From positions 1 to 64,000 of the forward strand of contig JAFRNY010000018.1 in assembly GCA_017429945.1 (NCBI GenBank): DNA of 64,000 nt. Direction: 5' to 3'. Shown piece after piece: positions 16,492 to 27,600 of this stretch. The position numbers were made by a program, and so were the translations under genes. Under the pieces are notes generated by a model that was not told the origin of the DNA, searched no databases, and was given only the letters and a program-made list of their open reading frames with translations. Numbering within the stretch: position 1 is the stretch's first letter; the number at the start of each line of letters is the position of its first letter. The DNA comes from Bacteroidaceae bacterium (lineage in GTDB: Bacteria; Bacteroidota; Bacteroidia; Bacteroidales; Bacteroidaceae).

Positions 16492-16533
16492 CACCAAATT
16501 GCAGCCTGACAAGCTTGCACCAAAGAACCACTC

Positions 16534-17706
16534 ATGCAACTATTTGACGTATATCCACTCTTCCCAATAAACATCGTGCGCGGACAAGGATGCCGCGTAT
16601 GGGATGACCAAGGCACTGAATACTTGGACCTCTATGGCGGACATGCCGTAATCTCTATCGGGCATGCCCACCCCCATTATGTTGAGGCAATAGCCAAGCA
16701 GGTGGCGCAGCTGGGGTTCTACTCCAACTCCGTCGTGAACAAACTGCAGCAAGAACTGGCCCAACGGCTGGGCCGTGCCTGCGGCTACGAAGACTACCGC
16801 CTGTTCCTCATCAACAGTGGTGCCGAAGCCAACGAGAACGCGCTGAAGCTGGCATCGTTCCACACCGGGCGCAGCCGTGTGCTCGCCGCACAGAAAGCGT
16901 TCCACGGGCGCACCAGCCTGGCAGTAGAGGTGACCAACAATCCCAAGATCATAGCCCCCATCAATGCCAACGGCCATGCCACCTTCTTGCCGCTGAACGA
17001 CTTAGAAGCGTGGAAAGCCGAGCTCGCAAAGGGCGACGTGGCAGCCTGCATAGTAGAATGTATCCAAGGCGTAGGCGGCATACAGCTGGCTACGGCAGAG
17101 TTTATGCAAGGTCTGCGACAAGCTTGCGACGAGACAGGCACCGTGCTCATCTGCGACGAGATACAGTGTGGCTACGGCCGCTCGGGCAAGTTCTTCGCCC
17201 ATCAGTGGCTCAACGTGCAGCCCGACGTCATCACCGTGGCCAAAGGCATTGCCAACGGCTTCCCCATGGGGGCTGTGCTCATCTCGCCTAAGTTCGAGGC
17301 TGTTTACGGACAACTAGGCACCACCTTCGGCGGCAACCACCTGGCTTGCGCCGCCGCCCTCGCTGTACTCGATGTAATCGAGGGCGAAGGACTTATAGAA
17401 AACGCAAGAACGGTGGGAGAATATCTAATCTCTGCCATCAGCGAGATTCAAAATGAAGACACAGCCATTGACCATTCATCAACCGCCAGCCCTCATTCGT
17501 CGCTCATCAAAGAAGTGCGCGGCCGGGGCCTGATGATAGGCATTGAACTCAATCAACCTTATAAAGAGATACGCCAGCAGCTGCTCTTGGACGAACACGT
17601 GTTCACAGGCTGCGCCGGCACCAACGTATTGCGCCTGCTGCCCCCGCTGTGTCTCAGCATGGCTGAAGCCGAAGAATTCATTTATAAACTTAAAAAATAC
17701 ATTTAA
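16534..17706 (+). CDS. argD: N-acylornithine aminotransferase (class III PLP)
   Basis: 390 residues. PLP-dependent transamination of the N-acylglutamate semialdehyde to N-acylornithine. Typical segments are LDLYGGHAVISIGHAHP at the N-terminus, INSGAEANENALKLA, FHGRTSLAVEVTNN, the aspartate strand LICDEIQCGYGRSG and the PLP lysine in ITVAKGIANGFPMGA. Between ISAISEIQ and IKEVRGRGLMIG it has about 20 extra low-complexity residues (NEDTAIDHSSTASPHSS) compared with what I expect for the family; the DNA there resembles the intergenic microrepeats of this genome, so it may be an in-frame insertion. Confidence 0.95.
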   Translation: MQLFDVYPLFPINIVRGQGCRVWDDQGTEYLDLYGGHAVISIGHAHPHYVEAIAKQVAQLGFYSNSVVNKLQQELAQRLGRACGYEDYRLFLINSGAEANENALKLASFHTGRSRVLAAQKAFHGRTSLAVEVTNNPKIIAPINANGHATFLPLNDLEAWKAELAKGDVAACIVECIQGVGGIQLATAEFMQGLRQACDETGTVLICDEIQCGYGRSGKFFAHQWLNVQPDVITVAKGIANGFPMGAVLISPKFEAVYGQLGTTFGGNHLACAAALAVLDVIEGEGLIENARTVGEYLISAISEIQNEDTAIDHSSTASPHSSLIKEVRGRGLMIGIELNQPYKEIRQQLLLDEHVFTGCAGTNVLRLLPPLCLSMAEAEEFIYKLKKYI

Positions 17707-17711
17707 TCATT

Positions 17712-18266
17712 ATGGATGAACAACTGAAACAGATTGGAGAACGCCTGCGCGGACTGCGCGACGTTATGGACATCGAAGCCAAGGACGTGGCCGCTCTCTG
17801 CGGCATTTCGCTCGAGCACTACCTGCAGATGGAGAGCGGCGAGGGCGAACTCTCGGTGGCCAACCTACAGAAGATTGCCAAGGAATATGGCGTGGAGCTC
17901 AACGTTCTGCTCTTCGGCGAAGAGCCACACATGAGCACTTACTTCCTTACGCGCAAGGGACAAGGCCTCAGCGTAGAGCGCCGCAAGGCCTACCACTACG
18001 AGAGCCTCGCCAGCGGCTTCCGCGGACGTAAGGCCGACCCGTTCATCGTAACCGTAGAGCCTAAGCCCGAAGGCACTCCGCGCGAGAGCAACTCGCACCC
18101 CGGACAGGAATTCAACATGGTGCTCGAAGGCACTCTCGAACTGACAATCGGGCAGAAGACCCTCGTACTCGAAGAGGGCGACAGCATCTATTTCGATGCC
18201 ACACAGCCTCACGGCATGCGCGCCCTCGGAGGCAAAAACGTGCGATTCTTTGCCGTAATCTTCTAA
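17712..18266 (+). CDS. XRE-family regulator with C-terminal cupin domain
   Basis: 184 residues. An N-terminal XRE HTH (about 6-62; VAALCGISLEHYLQMESGEGELSVANLQKIAKEY) is joined to a cupin domain (about 105-182) with NSHPGQEFNMVLEGTLEL and YFDATQPHGMRAL. Such regulators sense small ligands through the cupin and commonly control adjacent metabolic genes. Only five bases separate it from argD, and two acyl-CoA synthetase genes follow, so it probably belongs to that unit and may regulate the synthetases. Confidence 0.92.
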   Translation: MDEQLKQIGERLRGLRDVMDIEAKDVAALCGISLEHYLQMESGEGELSVANLQKIAKEYGVELNVLLFGEEPHMSTYFLTRKGQGLSVERRKAYHYESLASGFRGRKADPFIVTVEPKPEGTPRESNSHPGQEFNMVLEGTLELTIGQKTLVLEEGDSIYFDATQPHGMRALGGKNVRFFAVIF

Positions 18267-18301
18267 CGCACACACAAACATAAGCCCTAAGTTCTCCACA
18301 T

Positions 18302-20086
18302 ATGATAGAACGTTTCCTCAAACAAACACAATTCACGTCGTTCGAAGACTACAATGAGCATCTGCAATTCATAATTCCAGAGCGCTTCAACTTCGCATAC
18401 GACGTCATCGACGCGTGGGCCGAAGAGGAGCCCGACAAGCAGGCCATCCTGTGGACCAACGACGAAGGCGCCGAACGACGCACGACATTCCGCGAACTAA
18501 AAGAGCAGACCGACCAGGCTGCAGCCTACCTCCAAAGCCTCGGCATAGGCTACGGCGACCCCGTCATGCTCATCCTCAAGCGACGCTACGAATGGTGGCT
18601 CTGCATGCTTGCCCTCAACAAACTCGCCGCCACCGCCATCACGGCCACACACATGCTCACAAAGCACGACATTGTATATCGCAATACGAGAGCGAGAGTG
18701 AAAACCATCATCTGTGCCGACGACCCGTACATCATGAGCCAGGTTGAAGCCGCCATGCCCGAGAGCCCTACGGTGAAGACGCTCATCAAAGTCGGACATA
18801 CAGCCGCACAAGCCTCTGCTACTCCAAGCCAGGCAGCTGCCCAAGCTTCAGCACCGTCGGGTGAGGTGCGTACTCGCGACTTCTGGCACGACTGGCACAC
18901 TGAGATAGCCTCTGCCCCAGCTTTCCGCAGGCCTACTACGCCCAACGAGAACACCGACATTATGCTTATCTATTTCACCAGCGGCACGTCGGGCGAGCCC
19001 AAGATGGTGGCACACGACTTCCTATATCCGCTCGGGCAACTGACCACAGGCGTCTATTGGCACAACCTGAAACCCGACAGCCTCCACCTCACCGTTGCCG
19101 ACACAGGATGGGCCAAGGCTGGCTGGGGTAAAATCTACGGTCAGTGGTTTGCAGGAGCATCAATCTTCGTCTACGACCACGAGAAGTTCAATGCCGACCA
19201 GCTGCTGCGACAGCTCAGCAAGTACAAAGTGACCAGCTTCTGCGCTCCGCCCACAATCTATCGCTTTATGATTCGCGAAGACCTCTCGAAGTACGACCTC
19301 AGCGCACTGCGCTACTGCTGCACCGCCGGCGAGCCTCTCAATCCTGTCGTGTACGAGAAGTTCTACGAATATACCGGATTGAGAATCATGGAAGGCTTCG
19401 GACAGTCAGAGACGACGATGATCCTGGGCACGATGCCCTGGATAGAGCCCAGACCCGGCTCCATGGGTAAGCCCAACGGACAATACATCATCGAACTCTT
19501 GAAAGCCGACGGCTCGCCCTGCGAGGACGGTGAGAAAGGCGAAATTGCCATCAAGGTCGACGACGACCGCTACGTGACAGCCTCCGGATGGAAACTCGGA
19601 AAGCCCATAGGACTCTTCAAAGGCTACTATCGCGACCCCGAACAGACGCGCGAAGCCTGGCACGACGGATACTACCACACCGGCGACCTCGCCTGGCGCG
19701 ACCAGGACGGTTACTACTGGTTTGAAGGACGAAAGGACGATGTCATCAAGTCCAGCGGCTACCGCATAGGGCCCTTTGAGGTAGAGTCGGCGCTGATGAC
19801 CCACCCCGCCGTCGTGGAATGCGCCATCACTGGCGTGCCCGATGACATCCGAGGCATGGTCGTCAAGGCCACAGTGGTCCTCGGCAAGGAATGGAAAGAC
19901 CGCGCTGGCGATGCCCTCATCAAGGAACTCCAGCAGCACGTCAAGCATGAGACAGCACCATACAAGTATCCCCGCATCATCGAGTTCGTTGACGAACTGC
20001 CAAAGACCAACAGCGGCAAGATTCGCCGCGCCGAGATAAGAAAGAGAGACCAGAATGGCCCCACCCCTTCGTCCCACAAGGGTTAG
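18302..20086 (+). CDS. AMP-forming acyl-CoA synthetase, first tandem copy
   Basis: 594 residues. ANL-superfamily ligase that adenylates a carboxylic acid and transfers it to CoA. Core motifs are YFTSGTSGEPKMVAHD, the adenine-binding MEGFGQSETT, YYHTGDLAWRD, the hinge GRKDDVIKSSGYRIG and the C-terminal lysine in NSGKIRRAE. Compared with the next gene it has two extra stretches: an Ala/Gln/Ser-rich insert (about 162-190) and a short DDDRYVTASGWKLG loop. Its last residues (NGPTPSSHKG) and stop codon come from a palindromic repeat at 20056-20167, so the original C-terminus was replaced. Substrate unknown; acetate or medium-chain acids are possible. Confidence 0.9.
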   Translation: MIERFLKQTQFTSFEDYNEHLQFIIPERFNFAYDVIDAWAEEEPDKQAILWTNDEGAERRTTFRELKEQTDQAAAYLQSLGIGYGDPVMLILKRRYEWWLCMLALNKLAATAITATHMLTKHDIVYRNTRARVKTIICADDPYIMSQVEAAMPESPTVKTLIKVGHTAAQASATPSQAAAQASAPSGEVRTRDFWHDWHTEIASAPAFRRPTTPNENTDIMLIYFTSGTSGEPKMVAHDFLYPLGQLTTGVYWHNLKPDSLHLTVADTGWAKAGWGKIYGQWFAGASIFVYDHEKFNADQLLRQLSKYKVTSFCAPPTIYRFMIREDLSKYDLSALRYCCTAGEPLNPVVYEKFYEYTGLRIMEGFGQSETTMILGTMPWIEPRPGSMGKPNGQYIIELLKADGSPCEDGEKGEIAIKVDDDRYVTASGWKLGKPIGLFKGYYRDPEQTREAWHDGYYHTGDLAWRDQDGYYWFEGRKDDVIKSSGYRIGPFEVESALMTHPAVVECAITGVPDDIRGMVVKATVVLGKEWKDRAGDALIKELQQHVKHETAPYKYPRIIEFVDELPKTNSGKIRRAEIRKRDQNGPTPSSHKG

Positions 20087-20167
20087 GCCTTCAAACCTAA
20101 TTGATAACTTGACTCAGTCCCCAATCGAATAGAGTCCCTCCCACGGTGGAGGTTAGGAGGGGGTACC
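20056..20167. repeat. C-rich/G-rich composite palindromic element (copy 1)
   Basis: The left half reads GGCCCCACCCCTTCGTCCC then ACAAGGGTTAGGCC; the right half has GTCCCTCCCACGGTGGAGG and AGGAGGGGGTACC. The ends are roughly inverted repeats, and a central TTCAA is shared with copies at 27971 and 28598. The left half overlaps the 3' end of the first acyl-CoA synthetase gene and supplies its stop; the right half lies just before the second copy's start. Confidence 0.65.
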
Positions 20168-20171
20168 CATT

Positions 20172-21806
20172 ATGATAGAACGTTTTCTACGTCAAACCAC
20201 GTTCACGTCCTATGAGGACTATAATGAGAACTTAGAGTTCATAATACCCGAACACTTCAATTTCGCCTACGACGTCATGGACGCGTGGGCAGAAGAGGCG
20301 CCCGACAAGCTGGCGCTACTTTGGACAAACGACGAGGGTGAGGAACGCAGGGCCACTTTCGCGCAGCTGAAAGCTGAGAGCGACCAGGCCGCAGCCTACC
20401 TACAGAGCCTCGGCATTGGGCAGGGCGACCCCGTCATGCTCATTCTCAAGCGCCGCTACGAATGGTGGATTGCCATGCTGGCGCTGCACAAACTGTCGGC
20501 CGTCGTCATTCCGGCCACACACATGCTTACCAAGCACGACATAGTATATAGGAACACGCGCGCGAGCGTCAAGGCAATCATCTGCGTCGATGACCCCTAC
20601 GTAGTCGGGCAGATAAACGAAGCACTACCCGAAAGTCCTACGGTGGAACACGTCATTACCATGGAACGCTGGCATGCCGAGATTGGCGCAGCACCCACCT
20701 TCCAGCGCCCGGCTGCCAAGAACTACAATTCCGACACGATGATTATGTACTTCACCAGCGGCACCAGCGGCGAACCGAAGATGGTGGCCCACGACTTTCT
20801 CTACGCAATGGGACACCTCACCACGGGCGTCTTCTGGCACAACCTCAAGGAAGACTCCGTGCACTTGACCGTGGCCGACACGGGTTGGGGCAAAGCCGTA
20901 TGGGGTAAGTTCTACGGCCAGTGGTTCGCCGGCGCCACAGTCTTCGTCTTCGACCACGAGAAATTCGACGCCGACCGTCTGTTGCAGCAGATGGAAAAGT
21001 ACCACGTGACAAGCTTCTGCGCACCGCCTACCATCTACCGCTTCATGATACGCGAAGACCTGTCGAAGTACGACCTCAGCGCCCTGCGCTACTGCTGCAC
21101 GGCTGGCGAGGCCTTGAACCCGGCCGTCTACGACAAGTTCCTCGAGCAGACGGGCATACGGCTCATGGAAGGTTTCGGGCAGACCGAGACGACTATGACG
21201 CTTGGCACTATGCCCTGGATGGAGCCAAAGCCCGGCTCTATGGGCAAGCCCAACGGGCAGTACCAGGTGGAACTTCTGCGCGCCGACGGCACGCCATGCG
21301 AGGATGGTGAGAAGGGTGAAATCGTCGTTCGCGTAGGCGAGCAAAAGCCTGTAGGACTGTTCAAAGAATACTACCGCGACCCCGAACTGACGCGCCAGGC
21401 TTGGCACGACGGATACTATTTCACTGGCGATATGGCCTGGCGCGATGAGGACGGCTACTACTGGTTCGAAGGGCGCATCGACGATGTCATCAAGTCCAGC
21501 GGCTACCGCATCGGCCCCTTCGAAGTGGAGAGCGCACTCATGACGCACCCCGCCGTCGTCGAATGTGCCATCACAGGCGTGCCCGATGACATCCGCGGCA
21601 TGGTCGTCAAGGCCACTGTAGTGCTCGGTAAAGAATGGAAGGACAAGGCTGGTGAAGCACTCGTCAAAGAGCTGCAGCAGCACGTCAAGCGCGAGACAGC
21701 CCCCTACAAATATCCCCGTATCATCGAGTTTGTGGACGAGCTGCCCAAGACAATCAGCGGCAAGATTCGCCGCGTGGAAATCCGCAACAAAGACAACAAG
21801 AAATGA
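20172..21806 (+). CDS. AMP-forming acyl-CoA synthetase, second tandem copy
   Basis: 544 residues and closely similar along its whole length to the preceding protein, including YFTSGTSGEPKMVAHD, MEGFGQTETT, YYFTGDMAWRD, GRIDDVIKSSGYRIG and ISGKIRRVE. It lacks the Ala/Gln insert and has a normal C-terminus (EIRNKDNKK). The 3' 300 bp of the two genes are especially alike at DNA level, suggesting recent duplication or gene conversion. Its stop overlaps the proC start by four bases, so it is coupled to proline synthesis. Acid substrate unknown. Confidence 0.92.
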   Translation: MIERFLRQTTFTSYEDYNENLEFIIPEHFNFAYDVMDAWAEEAPDKLALLWTNDEGEERRATFAQLKAESDQAAAYLQSLGIGQGDPVMLILKRRYEWWIAMLALHKLSAVVIPATHMLTKHDIVYRNTRASVKAIICVDDPYVVGQINEALPESPTVEHVITMERWHAEIGAAPTFQRPAAKNYNSDTMIMYFTSGTSGEPKMVAHDFLYAMGHLTTGVFWHNLKEDSVHLTVADTGWGKAVWGKFYGQWFAGATVFVFDHEKFDADRLLQQMEKYHVTSFCAPPTIYRFMIREDLSKYDLSALRYCCTAGEALNPAVYDKFLEQTGIRLMEGFGQTETTMTLGTMPWMEPKPGSMGKPNGQYQVELLRADGTPCEDGEKGEIVVRVGEQKPVGLFKEYYRDPELTRQAWHDGYYFTGDMAWRDEDGYYWFEGRIDDVIKSSGYRIGPFEVESALMTHPAVVECAITGVPDDIRGMVVKATVVLGKEWKDKAGEALVKELQQHVKRETAPYKYPRIIEFVDELPKTISGKIRRVEIRNKDNKK

Positions 21807-22603
21807 AATTTGCCATCATTGGAGCCGGTAACATCGGCAGCGCATTGGCCTTTGGCCTCGCACAAAGCAAGCTGGTCCGCACAGAGGACATCAGCATCAG
21901 CAATACTCACCCCGAGAAGCTGGAGCGCATCCGCCAATGTGAGCCCCTCATCCACACCACTACCGACAACCGCGAGTGCATCGAAGGGGCCGACGTCGTG
22001 GTGCTGGCCATGAAACCTTGGCGACTGAAAGAGGCAGCCGAACAGCTGAAGCCTTGGCTCGACTACGACCACCAGATCGTAGCCTCCATGGTCGGCGGCG
22101 TGGGACTCAGCGACCTGAAGGAAATCTTTGAGCGGGACGGCCAAGTGCCCCCTCTATACTACCTCATCCCCAACACCGCCATCGCTGCCTGCCAGAGCAT
22201 GACCTTCCTCTCGTCGGCTGGTGCCACGAAGGAGCAGGACGAGGCGCTGCTGGCCGTCTTCAAGGAACTGGGCGACGCCATGCTGGTGGAGGAACGTTTG
22301 ATGAACGCCGGCCTGGTGTTGGCCTCCTGCGGCATCGCCTACGCCCTCCGCTATATCCGCGCCAACACCCAGGGCGGCGTACTCATGGGCTTCACACCCG
22401 CCGACGCCCAACGCATCGTGGCGCAGACGATGAAAGGTGCCGCCAGCCTGCTCAGCGCCGACGGCTCGCATCCCGAGTCGGAGATCGACAAGGTCACTAC
22501 CCCTGCCGGTCTCACCATCCGTGGCCTCAACGCCATGGAGCGCAACGGTTTCACCACCTCCATCATCGAAGGCCTCATGGCCTCTATTCCCCAGAGTAAA
22601 TAA
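21803..22603 (+). CDS. proC: pyrroline-5-carboxylate reductase
   Basis: 266 residues, the family length. Final step of proline synthesis, reducing pyrroline-5-carboxylate with NAD(P)H. The N-terminal Rossmann motif is FAIIGAGNIGSALAFGLAQSKL. Later come ADVVVLAMKPWRL, MVGGVGLSDLKEI, the proline-type tail region TMKGAASLLSADGSHPE and the family segment VTTPAGLTIRGLNAMERNGF. First of proC-proB-proA and overlapping the upstream synthetase gene. Confidence 0.96.
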   Translation: MKFAIIGAGNIGSALAFGLAQSKLVRTEDISISNTHPEKLERIRQCEPLIHTTTDNRECIEGADVVVLAMKPWRLKEAAEQLKPWLDYDHQIVASMVGGVGLSDLKEIFERDGQVPPLYYLIPNTAIAACQSMTFLSSAGATKEQDEALLAVFKELGDAMLVEERLMNAGLVLASCGIAYALRYIRANTQGGVLMGFTPADAQRIVAQTMKGAASLLSADGSHPESEIDKVTTPAGLTIRGLNAMERNGFTTSIIEGLMASIPQSK

Positions 22604-22659
22604 CCACCAGCTTTCAGGTTGGGTGCAGTGCCTATTCGCGCTTAATAATCTATTGCACC

Positions 22660-23427
22660 ATGAGAATAGTCATCAAGATCGGCTCCAACGTACTCACCCG
22701 CAAGGACGGCAAGCTGGACGTGACGCGCGTCTCAGCCCTCGTGGACCAAGTGGCGTGGCTGCGGCAGCAGGGGCACGAGGTCATTCTGGTGTCATCGGGC
22801 GCTGTGGCCTGCGGCCGCAGCGAGCTGAAGGTTGACCACGCCCTCGATACCGTGGAGCAGCGCCAGCTCTTCTCGGCCCTCGGACAGGTGAAGCTCATCG
22901 GCCTCTACTACGACCTCTTCCGCGAGTTCGGCGTCCATGTGGGTCAGGTGCTGACGATGAAGGAGAACTTCGAGCCCGGCGAGCAGTACGACAACCAGCG
23001 GGCGTGCATGAACGTGATGCTGGAGAACGGCGTGCTGCCCATCGTCAACGAGAACGACACCGTCTGCGTCACCGAGCTGATGTTCACCGACAACGACGAG
23101 CTCAGCGGCCTCATCGCCCAAATGATGCAGGCCGACACGCTCATCCTGCTGTCCAACATCGACGGCATCTTCACCGGCCACCCCGACGACCCGCAGTCCA
23201 GGCTCATCCGCGAGGTGGCGCCCGGCACGGACCTCTCCACTTATATTAAAGAGGAGAAGAGCGCCTTCGGCCGCGGCGGTATGCACTCGAAGTACACCAC
23301 CGCCAGCCGCGTGCAGGCCGCCGGCATACGCGTCGTCATTGCCAACGGCGAGCGCGACGACATCCTCCTCGACCTCATGCAAAAGCCTGAACAAACGCCC
23401 CATACCGCATTCATCCCATGCCTCTGA
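22660..23427 (+). CDS. proB: glutamate 5-kinase, short form without PUA domain
   Basis: 255 residues. ATP-dependent phosphorylation of glutamate to gamma-glutamyl phosphate. It consists of the amino-acid-kinase fold only: [16 protein letters not shown] at the N-terminus, [48 protein letters not shown] and [12 protein letters not shown]. The C-terminal PUA domain of the E. coli type is absent, which is common in Bacteroidetes. Overlaps proA by 10 bases. Confidence 0.96.
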   Translation: MRIVIKIGSNVLTRKDGKLDVTRVSALVDQVAWLRQQGHEVILVSSGAVACGRSELKVDHALDTVEQRQLFSALGQVKLIGLYYDLFREFGVHVGQVLTMKENFEPGEQYDNQRACMNVMLENGVLPIVNENDTVCVTELMFTDNDELSGLIAQMMQADTLILLSNIDGIFTGHPDDPQSRLIREVAPGTDLSTYIKEEKSAFGRGGMHSKYTTASRVQAAGIRVVIANGERDDILLDLMQKPEQTPHTAFIPCL

Positions 23428-24662
23428 CAGAAACTTTCCAGCGTGTGAAGCAAGCCAGCAGACGTCTGGCCCTCATGACCGACGAGCAGCGCAACCGTAT
23501 TCTCAACGCGGTGGCCGATGCCATCATGGCCCGTCAGGCAGAACTCCTGGCTGCCAATAGCGAAGACTTGGCCAAGATGTCCAAGGAGAATCCGCTCTAC
23601 GACCGTTTGCAACTGACACCCGAGCGTCTGGAGGCCATCGCCGCAGACATACGCAGCGTAGCCAGCCTGCCTTCGCCCCTCGGACATATCACCAACGAGC
23701 GCACGCTGCCCAACGGCCTACAGCTGCATCGCATCAGCGTGCCCTTCGGCGTCATCGGCATGATCTACGAAGCCCGTCCTAACGTCACCTTCGACGTCTT
23801 CTCGCTCTGCTTCAAGAGCGGCAATGCCTGCATCCTCAAGGGCGGACGCGATGCCGACGCCTCCAACCGCGCGGCCGTAGGTCTTATTCACGACGTGCTG
23901 CAAAGTCATGACGTAAACACGGACGTCGTAACCCTGCTGCCCGCCACCCACGAGGCCACGGCCGAACTGCTGCACGCCGTGGGCTATGTCGACCTCTGCA
24001 TCCCACGCGGAGGCCGCAAACTCATCGACTTCGTGCGCGATAACGCCCGAGTGCCTGTCATCGAGACGGGAGCCGGCGTAGTCAACACCTACTTCGACAA
24101 GGACGGCGACCTCAGCAAGGGCAGCGCTATCGTGAACAACGCCAAGACGAGGCGCGTCAGCGTGTGCAACGCCCTGGACTGCCTGCTCATTCATCAGTCA
24201 CGCCTCGCAGACCTGCCGGCACTGGTGGCTCCCATGGCAGCGCGCGTCACGCTCTATGCCGATGCACCAGCCTTTGCGGCACTCGACGAGCACTACCCGG
24301 CAGCGTTCCTGCAGCATGCTACGTCTGAGAGCTATGGCACCGAGTTCATGGACTATAAACTTGCCGTCAAGACCGTCTCTGGTCTGGACGAAGCCCTGGA
24401 GCACATTGCACGCTACGGCTCGGGCCATAGCGAGAGCATCGTCACCGAGAACCCCGAGACCGCCCAACGCTTCCTCTCGGAGGTCGATGCCGCCTGCGTA
24501 TATTGGAACGCTCCCACCAGCTTCACCGACGGTGCACAGTTCGGATTAGGCGCAGAAATCGGCATCTCGACCCAGAAGCTCCACGCCCGTGGCCCCATGG
24601 CTCTTGAAGAAATCACCACCTACAAATGGCTCATCCGTGGCAACGGACAGACCCGCCCATAA
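23418..24662 (+). CDS. proA: gamma-glutamyl phosphate reductase
   Basis: 414 residues, typical. NADPH reduction of gamma-glutamyl phosphate to glutamate semialdehyde. Aldehyde-dehydrogenase-like fold with [46 protein letters not shown], the catalytic-cysteine segment [14 protein letters not shown], and [20 protein letters not shown] at the end. Its start lies inside the 3' end of proB, which suggests translational coupling. Confidence 0.97.
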   Translation: MPLTETFQRVKQASRRLALMTDEQRNRILNAVADAIMARQAELLAANSEDLAKMSKENPLYDRLQLTPERLEAIAADIRSVASLPSPLGHITNERTLPNGLQLHRISVPFGVIGMIYEARPNVTFDVFSLCFKSGNACILKGGRDADASNRAAVGLIHDVLQSHDVNTDVVTLLPATHEATAELLHAVGYVDLCIPRGGRKLIDFVRDNARVPVIETGAGVVNTYFDKDGDLSKGSAIVNNAKTRRVSVCNALDCLLIHQSRLADLPALVAPMAARVTLYADAPAFAALDEHYPAAFLQHATSESYGTEFMDYKLAVKTVSGLDEALEHIARYGSGHSESIVTENPETAQRFLSEVDAACVYWNAPTSFTDGAQFGLGAEIGISTQKLHARGPMALEEITTYKWLIRGNGQTRP

Positions 24663-24680
24663 ATAAATCAGCTCTCTCTT

Positions 24681-27600
24681 ATGAAACGAATCCTTCTTTT
24701 TCTCTTTATTCTCGTAAGTATACGTCCTGGATTCAGCGCTACTACTGCTGATAACGACACCCTCCTCCGCGTCCTCCGTGAGGAGCTGAGTGCCGATTTC
24801 GCCGAGCTTCAGAAGCAGGACATCAAACCCTACTTCATCAGTTTTCGTGTGCAGGAGTCATTCAACACGCGCATCACAGCTTCTTTCGGTTTCCTCGGCA
24901 TCTCCAATCAGAATCACTCCCGCACGTTCACGCCGCAGGTACGTGTCGGAACCCCCGAGCTCGATAACTTCAAGTTCAACAACCAATCGCGCAGCGGCAC
25001 CCAACCGCTTCCGCTGACGGACGCTTCGACCGATGCCCTCCGTACTGCCATCTGGTCGCAGATGCTCACTGCCTACGACCGCGCCACTGCCGCCTATCGC
25101 GATGCACAGAACCGCCTCCGCTCACAGGCCGACAACGAGGATAAGGCTCCCTGCTTTTCTATGCTCAGCGATTCCGTCGCCGAGTCTTACTATGAACCGC
25201 CCCTCACCCACCCCGCCCTCACCCCTGACGAACAACGCAAATGGGAAGAGCGTCTTTGCCGCATCAGTGCCGTCTTCCGTCAGTGGCCACAGTTCGGAGA
25301 GGCTGTTGCTAACCTCCAGGTGGAGAATCAGCGAACGCATCTCGTGAGCACCGAGGGTACTGCCATCGTACAGAACCGCATCAGCTATCGCGTCTTCATT
25401 CAGGCCCAGGTCAAGACCGACGACGGTATGGAAATGCCCCTTAACAAGACCTACTATGCCACTTCTCTCGATGCGCTGCCCGCTGAGGACGTCATGATTC
25501 GCGATGCCGAAGATGTCGGGCGCCGTCTCGAGGCGTTGTCCAAAGCTCCTGTTGCAGATCCCTTCACGGGTCCTGCGCTGATGAGTGGCGAGGCCAGCGG
25601 TGTCTTCTTTCATGAAATCTTCGGCCACCGCCTCGAAGGTCACCGCATGAAGACCGGTGGTCAGACGTTCCGCAAGATGATTGGTGAACAAGTTCTCCCC
25701 ACCGATTTCCAGGTCTATTGCGATCCTACGCTCACCCACTACGGCGACCAGCCCCTCAATGGCGGCTACCGCTTCGACGATGAAGGCACACGCGCGCGTA
25801 GGGTAAATAATGTGATGGATGGCGTACTCAAGGAGTTTCTCATGAGCCGCGTACCCCTCGACAGCTTCCCCCAAAGCAACAGCCACGGTCGCACAGCCGA
25901 AGGCGGCACACCCGTTTCGCGTCAATCCAATCTCGTCGTGGAAACGCGCAAGCCCTACACCGAAGCCCAGCTGCGGCAGCTCCTGCGCGATGAGGCTCGC
26001 CGCCAGGACAAACCCTATGGCTATCTTTTCCAAAGCGTCAGCGGCGGTTTCACCCAGACAGGCGAGGGCGGCAGCATCAACTCATTCAACGTCACGCCTC
26101 TGGAGGTCTTTCGCATCTACGTTGACGGACGTCCTGACGAGCTCGTTCGTGGTGTCGATCTCATCGGCACGCCCCTCTCCATGTTCTCCAACATCACAGC
26201 CGGCGGCGACACGCCTGCGACCTTCATCGGTGTCTGCGGTGCCGAGAGCGGCTGGGTACCTGTCTCTGCCACCTCGCCCATGGTATTCTGCTCGAAGATC
26301 GAGACACAGCGCCGACAAGAGAAAAGCGCCCTTATGCCTGTGCTGGAGGCCCCTCATTTCATCACTCAGCCCTCTGCCCTCTGCCCTCTGCATGTTGCCG
26401 AGGATTCTGTCATCTTCGCGGCCCTCTCCGACGAGCTGCAGCGCAGCATGGACAGCCTTCGCATCGAAGGCCAGCCCGCACCCTTCATCATCGACTACCG
26501 TCTGCAGCGTTCACGCGAGTTCGACCTCACCTCTTCCTTTGGTGAAATCACTACCATGCAAGTGTCTCCCTGGGCGCAGAAGTTTGATGCCGAAGTCATT
26601 CTGGGCGACTATAAGCACAGCAGCTTACGCGAGCCCGAATCGGGCATGCGAGGCGTAGGCATCCCAATGGCTGCTGACTACAACAACCTACGCCGTCAGG
26701 CCTGGTTCGCCTCTGATGCGCGTTACAAACAGGCCATAGCATCCCTTGAGAACAAGCGCCAGCAATTGAAAAAGGTGCAACTGCCTGCCGACGAGGCAGC
26801 ACTCGACGACCTTATTCCGGCGCAGCCCGTCACCAGCATACAAGTGCAGCCACGTGAGTTTAGCGATACCCTCGCCGATGAGCTCGCCGACTACCTCCGC
26901 CGTCTCTCAGGCATGGCCAAGGAATTTCCTGCGCTCATCCTCAGCGTGGCTAATATGAATCAGCACCAAGCCTACATCTATCGTCTCACCTCCGAAGGCG
27001 TACGTGTGGCACAGCTCCAGGACGACATCAGCTCCATCTCCTTCCGCTTCGCTTTCGCACGTGGCACCAACCCGCTCTCTTGGAATCATGACTACGCCTC
27101 TCCCTCCGAGCTGCTAGCTGATAGCGCCCGCTTCACCAAGAGGGCACGCGAATACGTTGCGCTACAATACAAGCTTTTCTGCGACTCCATCGCTGAGGAA
27201 GACTATTATGTAGGTCCCGTTCTTTTTGAGAACGGAGCAGCAGGTAGGATTATCTACAACCTTACCAGCGGCAACCGCCACAACTTCCGCGCCTGGCATC
27301 CTTACCTCCGCAGCGACAGAGCCATTTTCTCCAAACTCAACCGTAAGATTGTAGATGACAAGATCACCATCCGTCAGGATCCTACACTCACGAAATGGAA
27401 TGGTCACGAACTCATCGGTGCCTACACCGTCGATGCCAACGGTCAGACACCGCAGGCCGTCACCCTCGTCGACCGTGGCATCTTCCGTGCTCAGCTCTGT
27501 GGCAGTACACCGGCCTTAGGCACCTCTAAACCCACTGGCAACCTGCGCTTCAACAAGCCCAACACATGGAACGGAGCCTTGGCGGCCAGCACGGCACCCG

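Noticed and set aside
20625-21683. Minus-strand open frame of 352 codons opposite the second acyl-CoA synthetase
   Set aside because: The plus strand has a complete ANL enzyme here, and the antisense product has no family features.
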